Source: Phycisphaerales bacterium UBA2218
GTDB lineage: Bacteria; Planctomycetota; Phycisphaerae; Sedimentisphaerales; Anaerobacaceae
Reading direction: 5' to 3'
Length of the DNA stretch: 47,243 nt
NCBI GenBank assembly: GCA_002327785.1
Contig: DCUI01000040.1
Location: 1-47,243, forward strand
Part shown: positions 15,801-23,032 of the stretch, piece after piece
Layout of the letters: every line of letters starts with the position of its first letter
How positions within the stretch are numbered: position 1 is the first letter of the stretch
Notes under the pieces: model-generated
Told to the model about the DNA's origin: nothing
Database searches by the model: none
The model's input: only the letters and a program-made list of their open reading frames with translations
Made by a program: the position numbers and the translations under genes

Positions 15801-17767
15801 AGTTGCAGGCCAGCGTTCTGGTGCAGGCGCTCGAGCAGGCCCGGCAGGTGATGGTCTTTGGCCGCCAGGACCTTCGCGAGATGGTCAAGAAGCTGATCGT
15901 CGAAATCGATGTTCCGCCGGGGCAGTTCGAGACGAAGCATTTCCAGCTTCAGTACGGCGACCCCGATCAGATCAAGCGGAACATCGACGAGCTGTTCGGC
16001 GAGGGTGCCATAGCCAGCCGAACCGCTTCCTACTCGTCTTATCGACCTTACGGCGCCCGCGGGGGCCTGTCTCCGGACACCGTCAAAACCATCTCTCACG
16101 TCGCGCTCAAGCAGATCACCGTGATTGCGTCGCCCGAGAACATGAAGAAGATCGGCGAACAGATCGCGCAGTGGGATGTTGCCATCGACGTCAGCGAGGT
16201 CAAGCCGCGCATCGTCGAGTTGCGCAATTCAGAGCCCGCCCAGATGGCGACCTTGCTCAAGACGCTTTTCAGTCAGGAGATGAATAGCCGGTATTCCATC
16301 TTCGACTACCTCCTCGGCAGCAGCAGCCAGGACAAGCGCAGGATCATCGGCCCGCTGTACGGCCAACTGACGTTCGAGGAGGTCACGGGCTCCAAGAAGT
16401 TGATTGTGATCAGCAACATCCCCGGCGCCTATGATGTCGTGGAGGAGCTGATTCGCGAGTTAGACGGCCGGGAGGCGGCGGAGGTCCCGAAGGTGGTCAG
16501 GCTCAATTACGCCAATCCTGAGATCCTGGCCGAGCGGCTCAACGCCATGTTCAACGAGGAAGGGACGCCGGCCGCCATCCGTCTGAGCGATCGCGGGCTG
16601 AGCAACTACTCCATGGACGAGGGTTCCACAAGCAGCGCCGGCGGCAGTACCGCCAATCGAAGCGCCGGCGGCGCCGGCCGCACCGAGACCTCCGGGGGCG
16701 AGTACCGGCCCTGGTGGACCACCGGGCGACGCGCCGCCAATGAGCTGCCGATCAGCAATATCATCGGTCGGGTGCGTTTCATTCCGGAGAGCCACAGCCG
16801 GTCCATCCTGGTCCTCGCCCCGCCGCAGTTCATGGAGAACATCGAGGCGATGATCACCGATCTCGACGTCCCCGGCAAGCAAGTGATGATCAAGGCGATC
16901 ATCATGCAGGTGGACCATCAGAATATGTCCTCGCTCGGCGTCCAGGTGAGCTCCGACCGGACGAGATGGGAGACGCTGGACAACGAAAACGCCATTGTGG
17001 CGTGGAATACGCTTTCGCTGCTCGATCAGCATGGATCGCTGGTGATCAATCCCACGAGCGGCGCCGCCAGCGGCGACGGCTCGCAGGTGTTCGTCAACGC
17101 CAGCATCGGGGTCCTGGTCGATTTCCTCGTTCGCGAGCTTGACGCGAAGATTCTCAACCAGCAGACCCTCTGGACGAAGGACAATGAAGAAGCGGAGTTC
17201 TTCAAGGGACAGCGGGTGGGATTCCAAACCCGTGTATCGATCTCGGATACGGGTGGCCGGGCCACGTCCGACTTTGAATATGAAAAAGTGGGTATGACGC
17301 TGCGGACGCGGCCCAGCATCACACCCGAGAGGAACGTGGACATGATTGTCAACGTGATCCTCTCGCAGCTCACGTCCGAGGTAATCAACAATCAGCGCGT
17401 CCGGACGGAACTGGACACGACAACGAACATGATCGTGCAGGACGGCCAGACGATCATGCTCGGCGGCATGCTCTTCCAGGAAGACAGCCGGATCAAGAGG
17501 AAGATTCCATTGCTTGGCGACCTTCCCTTCGTGGGGGGGCTCTTCCGCCACAATCAGAACACCGCCGCCAACAGCGAGCTGCTGATCTTTGTCACCCCGC
17601 ACGTGGTCGACACGCCGACGGATCTGCAGCCGCAGGTCCGCAACGAGCTCGACCAGGCCCGGCAGAAACTGCACGACATTCGCAGGCAGCTTGCCCCCCC
17701 GGCCGAACCGAACGAGCCGGACTCCGACAGCGATGCGGACGTGTCCGTCCCCTCAGCTCTTCCGTGA
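12875..17767 (+). CDS. gspD: Giant GspD-type secretin with about 12 N1-like periplasmic modules
   Basis: This is the predicted outer membrane secretion channel. I chose GTG 12875 (GGGG 7 nt upstream); a GTG at 12812 would add 21 residues. It opens with a short basic tail and a hydrophobic segment (about 6-23), a Pro-rich linker, and an N0/STN-like domain (about 119-192). Four tandem units of about 184 aa follow (213-946), each beginning IENRNQVVQR or similar and each made of two N1-like subdomains. Four further N1-like domains lead to the secretin core (about 1420-1582), which has the family motif IPLLGDLPFVGGLF near 1544. Length is 1630 aa against about 650-750 for ordinary GspD. There is no obvious pilotin-binding S-domain; the tail is Pro/Glu/Asp-rich. 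Confidence 0.92.
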   Translation: MDRKKLLFWGVVALAAGVIIWYVGFRNPHTTLTDPRQVGPHPQTAGIVVAAERDQVQEADAGGQAENHPGDQAPSSDSPAPTPELLSNGQTQPKPPAVEPNATIPEPNVAGASPASLEAVNLKDVEMRLIIQKIADWTGKVVIPADAIMKEKITIYAPDRLPRKDALEQIYGALRIKGYTAEHTDKTIYLRPIHDARLGMVPTIAPDQPLAAIENREQIVQKFFRLANYSPAQMAQIIQPLIGEYGHISADETASSLLVIDTVGNLIRIETIISQFDASEADQLVTEVFEVRNRAPGEIVQLLQTLLSDGSARGSAQSWRGLPGPGRQGQDRRGSAAAAAPVIIGGSRKPMLLIPESRFSWIIAKASAEDLEQIRSWIQKLDRPVPTVTEEESLDKIENRNQIVQRFIKLRYADVGRMAEIVSPMIGDSGHVTAEESTGTLLLVDTVENLMRIEKVVAQFDAPEQDETVTEVFELRHRGPEEIAMLLEAVLGGSARIGGSSGRGTEWAARALNMARQRARMGGRPSITSVAAGPGRQPMLFIPETSRKWIIVKAVPEDLETIGEWIRRLDRPMPTLTADQSLVDIESRNQVVQRFVKLKHYDAVRMSEIVAPLLSESGHVTAEQSTATLLLIDSVENLLRIEGVITQFDVPETEHTATHIFEVRHRSPEEIIGMLETVLSGGAGTGSGTRPGARLPTRTSGPRRPGGGTTSLIAGISGKSIVLIPETKQGWIIAKASPDGIAEVGRWIERLDRAAATITDDVPLSSIENRNQVVQRCIRLESYSPSQMGEIILPLLSESGYVSADESTGNLLVIDTVENLIRIEAIIMQFDVPEAQRTTTQVFDILHADPAEVVQLLRMLLSDTSGRGVYGGRSYAPARGSYSGGRLYRGGSTSAATSVIVGPSSQPVVLIPEPKRKWIIARASAEDMQLIGDWITKFDRAETIEREYETVPITYADVREVATRINEALQQMPGTELQASVLVQALEQARQVMVFGRQDLREMVKKLIVEIDVPPGQFETKHFQLQYGDPDQIKRNIDELFGEGAIASRTASYSSYRPYGARGGLSPDTVKTISHVALKQITVIASPENMKKIGEQIAQWDVAIDVSEVKPRIVELRNSEPAQMATLLKTLFSQEMNSRYSIFDYLLGSSSQDKRRIIGPLYGQLTFEEVTGSKKLIVISNIPGAYDVVEELIRELDGREAAEVPKVVRLNYANPEILAERLNAMFNEEGTPAAIRLSDRGLSNYSMDEGSTSSAGGSTANRSAGGAGRTETSGGEYRPWWTTGRRAANELPISNIIGRVRFIPESHSRSILVLAPPQFMENIEAMITDLDVPGKQVMIKAIIMQVDHQNMSSLGVQVSSDRTRWETLDNENAIVAWNTLSLLDQHGSLVINPTSGAASGDGSQVFVNASIGVLVDFLVRELDAKILNQQTLWTKDNEEAEFFKGQRVGFQTRVSISDTGGRATSDFEYEKVGMTLRTRPSITPERNVDMIVNVILSQLTSEVINNQRVRTELDTTTNMIVQDGQTIMLGGMLFQEDSRIKRKIPLLGDLPFVGGLFRHNQNTAANSELLIFVTPHVVDTPTDLQPQVRNELDQARQKLHDIRRQLAPPAEPNEPDSDSDADVSVPSALP
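13511..15712 (+). repeat. Four tandem ~550-bp units inside the secretin gene
   Basis: Units start at 13511, 14063, 14627 and 15173 (552, 564 and 546 bp apart), each with an IENR- or IESR-type start and each ending in a segment like WIIAKASAEDL...WIxxLDR. They are diverged in sequence but keep the same order of elements. The Gly/Arg/Ser-rich linker in the middle of each unit varies most in length and sequence. The pattern indicates duplication of a two-domain module. Confidence 0.85.
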
Positions 17768-17854
17768 GCCTGCGGTTTCGCACTGCCCTGTATCCTCAAC
17801 GCAGGGCGAATGCAACGACGAAACGCTGTGCCGCCCCCGGGAAACGCCGCGCAT

Positions 17855-17885
17855 CCCCGAACCGGCGGGGTCGGGGTGTGTTTTG
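17855..17885 (+). terminator. Possible terminator of the secretion operon
   Basis: CCCCGA (17855-17860) pairs with TCGGGG (17871-17876) across a 10-nt GC-rich loop and is followed by TGTGTTTTG. The stem is short and the U-run interrupted, so termination is plausible but unproven. Confidence 0.3.
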
Positions 17886-18024
17886 AGACGAGCAGGGCAT
17901 TTGATATGCTTTCGTAGGGAGCCGCAGCGTTGGATCGTCCGCTGTCGCAGGCAGGCGGTCTGGGGCTGCGCACAAAGGGGTTTGGCAGGGACGCGGAAAC
18001 AGGTTGATTTCGCAGGTATGTGCA

Positions 18025-18894
18025 ATGGTTCCCGATGAATACTCGTTGCCGCAGCGACGGTCGCAGCGTGACAGAGCATGTGTCGAACGCGGTGGATGCC
18101 GCGGTGCAGGCGGGTATTGGCCCCGTGTGGTGCAGGCCGGCGTCCTGGCGGCGCTCGTTTTTATCGGAATCATTTGCATAGGGCTGTTGGACGCCCACAG
18201 CATCAAGGCCCGAGTCCTGGTGGGGGTGGCGAACGCCTATCCCGACAATGCTCGTGCCTACTCGTTTCTCAAGAAGCACTACAGCACTCCCATCCAATCG
18301 GCGAAAGCGGTGGTCGCCTGCGAGGGTCTGGTCAAGCTCAAGCCGGAGGACCCCGGGGCGCACGTCCTCCTGGGAAGTGCCTATGCCGACGTCGGACGGA
18401 TTCAGGAGGCGATCGACTGCTTCCGAGAGGCGATTTCGCTGGCCCCGGAAAGCTTTGACGCCCATCTGGGCCTGGGCAGAGTGTATTTCGACCGCGGACG
18501 CTACGACGAGGCCATCGATTCATACGAGCGAGCGCTCCAAATCCGGCCCGCTTCCGCCGATGCGCACCTGGCACTCGGAATCGCCTTATCCAGCTCCGGG
18601 CGGTACGACGAAGCGATGCAAGCCTTCAAACGGGCCAAGGAGCTGGACCCGCACGTCACCGAGCCCCAGGTGCTGACCGGCAGGGCCTACCTGCGAGCCG
18701 GAATGTATACGCAGGCCATCGAGTGTTTCAAGGACGCCGTGCAGATCGATCAGGAGCACGCCCAGGCGTACTACAACCTCGGCAGAGCCTACCTGCGAGT
18801 CGGAGACACGGACCTGGCCATCGAACAATACCACGTCCTGCAGAACCTCAATCCCTGCCTGGCGGACCAGTTGTTTTCGCTGATCCAGCAGTAG
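18025..18894 (+). CDS. Membrane-anchored TPR-repeat protein
   Basis: A basic N-terminus precedes one transmembrane helix (about residues 40-56, AALVFIGIICIGLL). The rest is a run of tetratricopeptide repeats, for example PGAHVLLGSAYADVGRIQEA, FDAHLGLGRVYFDRGRYDEA, ADAHLALGIALSSSGRYDEA and AQAYYNLGRAYLRVGDTDLA, each followed by a PES/PAS/PHV-type turn. TPR arrays are protein-binding scaffolds. I chose ATG 18025; a TTG 21 nt upstream also opens the frame. It lies about 260 nt after the secretin in the same direction, so it may serve the secretion system in the manner of PilF/PilW pilotins, but it lacks a lipobox and this link is only positional. Confidence 0.82.
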   Translation: MVPDEYSLPQRRSQRDRACVERGGCRGAGGYWPRVVQAGVLAALVFIGIICIGLLDAHSIKARVLVGVANAYPDNARAYSFLKKHYSTPIQSAKAVVACEGLVKLKPEDPGAHVLLGSAYADVGRIQEAIDCFREAISLAPESFDAHLGLGRVYFDRGRYDEAIDSYERALQIRPASADAHLALGIALSSSGRYDEAMQAFKRAKELDPHVTEPQVLTGRAYLRAGMYTQAIECFKDAVQIDQEHAQAYYNLGRAYLRVGDTDLAIEQYHVLQNLNPCLADQLFSLIQQ

Positions 18895-19194
18895 CGGACC
18901 GATTGGACTCCTCACTCTCATCGAGTGACAGCCCGCGAGCTCGCGGCGATCTTGTGGAGCACCTCGCCCAACCAACCGGGCATCCACGGGTGGACGGTGC
19001 CGTCTTTGCGGGTATGACGCCGCTCCATGCGGCCTTCTCGGTGATCCGCTACATGGATAGGACCGAAAATAACTCTATGATACGCCTCATATGGAATGTT
19101 GTCCTCTCTGTCAAGAATGCCAATCACGACTGCTTCACACCGGAATCGTGTGCGATTGTTTTGTTGGACATCCTCGCCGGCCCTTGTGGCATAA
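18895..19194. other. Intergenic stretch without a supported gene
   Basis: Frames on both strands lack start signals. The minus-strand reading of about 80 residues across here has no start, no recognisable family and runs antisense into the beta-helix remnant. It may be eroded upstream sequence of the following pseudogene. Confidence 0.4.
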
Positions 19195-19476
19195 TACCGA
19201 TGTTCGTTCTTGCTCGCGGATTCTGCATCGCAAGGAGGACATCCAGGGGGGCGCGATGGCGTTTCCGTCTCCGGTTCGCAATCCACCGTCGTCTGGGGTG
19301 AAGGGAACATCGACGCAGACCCACTCTTTGTGGATGCGAAGAACCTCGATTTCCACCTGCTTATGGGCTCGCCTGTGATTGATGCAGCCGGTGCAAATAC
19401 GGCCCCCGAGACGGACCACGACGGCAATCGACGTCCGGCCGGCGCCGGCATGGGCGCCTACGAATACGAGCCCTGA
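19195..19476 (+). pseudogene. C-terminal remnant of a choice-of-anchor Q / parallel beta-helix protein
   Basis: The frame is open from 19195 (after a stop at 19192) to 19476. It encodes GGRDGVSVSGSQSTVVWGEG followed by NIDADPLFVD, DFHLLMGSPVIDAAG and DGNRRPAGAGMGAYEYEP. These are the closing motifs of planctomycete parallel beta-helix/choice-of-anchor Q proteins, which are normally several hundred residues with a signal peptide. Here only the last 90 residues remain and no helix rungs are readable upstream. I read it as a 5'-truncated gene left by a deletion or recombination. Confidence 0.65.
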
Positions 19477-19547
19477 TCGGTTACCGGGTTTGGCTTCGAT
19501 TCAGGGAATTATTTTCCGCAGTTTCTCGGACAAGGCCATTTCTGTGC

Positions 19548-19553
19548 TATACT
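19548..19553 (+). promoter_or_regulatory. Possible -10 box of the cysteine-rich gene
   Basis: TATACT sits 48 nt before the ATG at 19596. No good -35 is visible at 16-19 bp, so only the -10 is claimed. Confidence 0.3.
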
Positions 19554-19595
19554 TTGAATAGCTAAAAGGCGGTGCTGACCCGGAGGAATCAGACC

Positions 19596-19847
19596 ATGAG
19601 AATTCCTGCGGAGCACGAGACCGAGATCCGGAGGATCATCAGTGACATACGATGCCCATGGCAAGAGGAGTGCTGCGATCCGGGCGTCGAGAGACGCACG
19701 CGGCTCCACTACCTGGGCAGCGCCAACCTCATCGAGTGCCTGGAGGATTGTGGTCGCGAGTGCTGTTTTGCCGTGCCGTTTGGGTATTCGGTGTTTTGTC
19801 GGTGCCCGATGCGCAAGTATCTGGCGGAGCACGGCTTGGGGCAATAA
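19596..19847 (+). CDS. Small cysteine-rich protein, 83 aa
   Basis: The start is fixed by GGAGG 8 nt before ATG 19596. The product has nine cysteines: C20, C26, C27, C48, C52, C56, C57, C68 and C70. They are spaced CPWQEECC, ECLEDCGRECC and FCRC. No signal peptide or membrane segment is visible, so the protein is probably cytoplasmic. The cysteine spacing suggests binding of zinc or an iron-sulfur cluster. The pattern fits no family I can name. It ends 20 bp from the convergent ABC permease gene. Confidence 0.7.
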   Translation: MRIPAEHETEIRRIISDIRCPWQEECCDPGVERRTRLHYLGSANLIECLEDCGRECCFAVPFGYSVFCRCPMRKYLAEHGLGQ

Positions 19848-19867
19848 AGCTGCACGTTCGCATTCGC

Positions 19868-20665
19868 TCACTCATTCAGGTCCTGGCGGAGGAAGAGAAT
19901 GAGGCCGCCGATGAAGGCAACGACTCCGTAAGCACCGCACAGACCCAACATCCTCCAGACCTCCGGCCGCCACTGGTAACCCACGCCTTGAGCAACCTGT
20001 CCAAGGACCTGCCAGGGGTAGGTGATGTACCTCGTGAAGATGTACGGGTCCAGACCCACCATGTGTTTGGTGAACTCGATGACATAGAGAACGCCAATGC
20101 TCACTGCCACGGCGGCGCCCGAGCTTCGGATGATCGTGGATAGCAGCAGCCCGCAGAATACGATGGTTGCCAAGGGGACCCAGCTCAAGACCCAGGCGAG
20201 CAGGAAGTTCGCGAGGACCGTTCTCTGAGGGTAGATCTCCCCCAGGCTGTCGGCCACCGGGCCGAAACTGTAATGGGCTCTCGCGAGCAGGGCGGACAGA
20301 ACCAGGCACACGAGGGACATGGCGATCATATAGAGCAGGCCGACGACCGCCTTGGCCAGATAGAACTCCCACCGGTGCACCGGGGCCGCGAGGACCGCAC
20401 GAATCGTGCCGGACCGTGTCTCGTCTGCCATGAGCATGGCGGCGAACACCAGCACGAAGATCAGGCCGATATCCGCAAACACCAACTGCATGGATAGAGC
20501 CACATATCCCCAGGCATTGGCCGCATTGGCCGTGCCGATCTCATCTGCTACGATGTAGGTGAGCACGCAGATCAGCCCTCCCATCAGCAGGCCGAAGTAC
20601 GGCAGTTTGCGACGAATCGCCTTGGTGGTCTCATTGCGCAGCAGGGGCAGGAGCTGACTATGCAT
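19868..20665 (-). CDS. ABC-2 type transporter permease
   Basis: This 265-aa protein has six predicted transmembrane helices (near residues 22-40, 58-82, 105-128, 150-178, 182-200 and 240-258) and the ABC-2 permease feature ADETRSGTIRAVLAAPVHRWEFYLAK between helices 2 and 3. It pairs with the ATPase gene immediately upstream, which it overlaps by 8 nt. Such single-permease exporters (NosY/GldF-like) work as dimers; the substrate cannot be told from sequence. It is the last gene of the minus-strand run. Confidence 0.88.
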   Translation of the reverse strand: MHSQLLPLLRNETTKAIRRKLPYFGLLMGGLICVLTYIVADEIGTANAANAWGYVALSMQLVFADIGLIFVLVFAAMLMADETRSGTIRAVLAAPVHRWEFYLAKAVVGLLYMIAMSLVCLVLSALLARAHYSFGPVADSLGEIYPQRTVLANFLLAWVLSWVPLATIVFCGLLLSTIIRSSGAAVAVSIGVLYVIEFTKHMVGLDPYIFTRYITYPWQVLGQVAQGVGYQWRPEVWRMLGLCGAYGVVAFIGGLILFLRQDLNE

Positions 20666-21581
20666 TCCTGTGGTCTCCCGTGATAGAAAGGAAAAACTCC
20701 TTCAGTGTTTTCTGCCGCGGAGCGATCGCGGAAACCCTGTACCCGGCCTGGAGCAGGTGCTGGTTGAGCCATGCGGAGTCCTCGGCTGCCAACAGGATCT
20801 CCAGGGTATCGGGAGCGATCGATTCCACGTGCTTGATCCGCTCGTCGGCCAGCAACATCGCGGATTGGGGAACCTCCCCGGTGAATGTCGTTTGAACGAC
20901 GCGCTCATGCGGCCTGAGAATGTCGCGGACGCTGCCCGAGGCAACCAGGCGGCCTTTGTCGATCACAAAGACCGTGTCACAGTACTCCTCGACTTCGTGC
21001 AGCAGGTGACTGGAGATGAAGACCGTCAGTCCGTCGCCTTTGACCCTGTCCTGCAGAAAACTGAGAATCTCGCGAGTCCCCTCCGGGTCCATGCCGTTCG
21101 TAGGTTCATCAAGGATCAGGAGCCTGGGTCTGCCCAACATGGCCCGGCCGATTCCCAGCCTCTGCTTCATGCCCTGCGAATATGTGTGGACCTTGTCGTG
21201 CTGGCGGTCGGCAAGCCCGATGCGTTCGAGGATCTCGTCGATATTGCGCCGGCCGACGCCGCCGAGGACACGGGCGGCCAGTTGGAGGTTCTTTCGTGCC
21301 GAAAGGTACTCGTAAAACGCCGGCGTTTCGACCATGACGCCGACCGACCGCAGGGCCTGCTTGAAATCCTGCCGAAGGTCCACGCCGAAGATACGGATTC
21401 GGCCGCTGCTCGGATGCACAAGTCGCGGAATCATGTAGAGCGTGGTGCTCTTGCCGGCGCCGTTGGGTCCGAGAAAACCCGCCATCTGTCCAGCCGGAAC
21501 CTCCAGCGAGAGGTGCTCCACTGCATGGATACGTCCGAATCGCTTACACAGGTCCTCCAAGGCCAATGCCGATGTCGTCAC
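20658..21581 (-). CDS. ABC transporter ATP-binding protein
   Basis: This 307-aa protein has Walker A GPNGAGKST (38-46), a signature motif YSQGMKQR (134-141) in the variant typical of ABC-2 exporter ATPases, Walker B LLILDEP (154-160) and the switch histidine H192 (SSH). The C-terminal 80 residues beyond the NBD end in TLKEFFLSITG, common in NatA/GldA/NosF-like exporters. Its ATG overlaps the stop of the upstream FG-GAP gene (ATGA, 21578-21581), so exporter and FG-GAP protein are translationally coupled. Confidence 0.92.
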   Translation of the reverse strand: MTTSALALEDLCKRFGRIHAVEHLSLEVPAGQMAGFLGPNGAGKSTTLYMIPRLVHPSSGRIRIFGVDLRQDFKQALRSVGVMVETPAFYEYLSARKNLQLAARVLGGVGRRNIDEILERIGLADRQHDKVHTYSQGMKQRLGIGRAMLGRPRLLILDEPTNGMDPEGTREILSFLQDRVKGDGLTVFISSHLLHEVEEYCDTVFVIDKGRLVASGSVRDILRPHERVVQTTFTGEVPQSAMLLADERIKHVESIAPDTLEILLAAEDSAWLNQHLLQAGYRVSAIAPRQKTLKEFFLSITGDHRNA

Positions 21582-23020
21582 TTTGCGGTTCCTTTCCGGG
21601 GGTCTGGCTGGGACAGGTACACGGTGATATGCGCCTCCTGCAACTTTTGCACGAACAGATCGGATATCCCGTCGCCATTGAGGTCGGCTGTGTCCACCCG
21701 CCGTGCGTCGACTTGAGCGGCAAAATTCAGGGCCGGTCCGGCTTGGAAGAAACGGGGGCCGGCAGCGCTCAGATACACGTCGAACTGCTCGGACCCGCGC
21801 TTGACGAGGAGATCGTCGCGGCCATCGCCATTGAAATCCCCATTTATCCGGAAGAAATCAAAGACTCCTCCGTCCCGCGGCGTCATGCTCGTGACGTCCA
21901 TCTGGAAATCGGGGCCGCCGGAGTAAGTGCCGTCCCGGCCGGATCGCACCGTAAAGAACCAGTCCAAGCCGCCGGAGACGGTCAGATCGACGAGGCCGCT
22001 CCAGGAGGTGATACGAGTCTTCAAGGCGACCAGGATCAACTCGCACCGGCCATCGCCGTCGAGGTCCCGGAAGGGGGAAACGCCCAGCTTGCGGTTCACA
22101 TGGATGGGCAGGCCGCTGTGACGCAGCACTCGCGTAGGCTGCTCCGGCAGCCTGCCGTCGGGTTCTCGCAGCAGAAGCACGATCGTTACGATGGGGTTGA
22201 CGTCGCCCTGGGCTCTCCACACGACGATGTCCTCTCGCCCATCCCCGTTCACGTCCTGATGTTCCACATCGTAGGCGCGCCGGTGGGCGTCTTTGGCAAT
22301 CCTGTCGACCAATTCTTGCACAATCTTCTTCTCGTCGGTTTTCTCCTCGATCCGGCCATTCTGCGGCCATGCGCGGATGGTTCTGCGCACCTCCAGGCTG
22401 AATGCGGGAGCCGGCCCCATCATCCAGAATTCCTCCCGTGCTTGCCATGTCGCCTCCGTGAGACTCAGGTCCACCGTTCTCGCAGGGCGCCAGGCGTAGT
22501 CGTCGTCCTTTTCGTACAGGGCCGCACGATCCTCGAAGATAACGGGAATGATGTCGTTGGCGTCCTTCCCTCCGGGAGGATTTGTCGCGATGCGGAGACG
22601 GTCTGCCGCAAACACCTGCGAGGCTTCGACGAGCGTCTGAGGCGATGGCTCGAAGACGCCGGCATTCTGCCGAAGATAGGCCAGCCCCGTGGCTGTGGAG
22701 ATCACCAACTCCTTGCCCTCCTGTGGATCGACGTCCCGCATGGCAACCCAGGCGGCCTGGTCAGGCAGGGCGACGATCTGGTCGGGCATCGTCGCGAAGC
22801 CTGACTTTCGCTGGCGATAGATCCGCAACTCGTTCTGCGCCGGCAGCAGCGCAAGCAGGTCGGTCAGGCCGTCGCCGTCAATGTCCGTGAGGTGCGAACT
22901 CAACCACCATCCCTGGTCGGATGGGATTACAATCGTCTGCTGTTTGAATTCCACGGCGGCGGCGAGGGTCACATCGACCGACAACAGCAACAATACCGAA
23001 CTAACGTGTGCCCAACTCAT
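21578..23020 (-). CDS. Exported FG-GAP repeat protein (second of two)
   Basis: The 480-aa product has a signal peptide (VSSVLLLLSVDVTLAAA). It carries repeated FG-GAP/VCBS-like calcium motifs: DIDGDGLTDLLAL, DVNGDGREDIVVW, DLDGDGRCELILV, DFNGDGRDDLLVK and DLNGDGISDLFVQ. These form beta-propeller blades with a calcium-binding DxDxDG loop. It starts 12 nt after the first FG-GAP gene (GGGAC as Shine-Dalgarno) and overlaps the ABC ATPase gene. FG-GAP propellers usually mediate extracellular or periplasmic binding. No enzyme domain is visible. Confidence 0.88.
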   Translation of the reverse strand: MSWAHVSSVLLLLSVDVTLAAAVEFKQQTIVIPSDQGWWLSSHLTDIDGDGLTDLLALLPAQNELRIYRQRKSGFATMPDQIVALPDQAAWVAMRDVDPQEGKELVISTATGLAYLRQNAGVFEPSPQTLVEASQVFAADRLRIATNPPGGKDANDIIPVIFEDRAALYEKDDDYAWRPARTVDLSLTEATWQAREEFWMMGPAPAFSLEVRRTIRAWPQNGRIEEKTDEKKIVQELVDRIAKDAHRRAYDVEHQDVNGDGREDIVVWRAQGDVNPIVTIVLLLREPDGRLPEQPTRVLRHSGLPIHVNRKLGVSPFRDLDGDGRCELILVALKTRITSWSGLVDLTVSGGLDWFFTVRSGRDGTYSGGPDFQMDVTSMTPRDGGVFDFFRINGDFNGDGRDDLLVKRGSEQFDVYLSAAGPRFFQAGPALNFAAQVDARRVDTADLNGDGISDLFVQKLQEAHITVYLSQPDPRKGTAK

Positions 23021-23032
23021 CGTATGTCCCAG

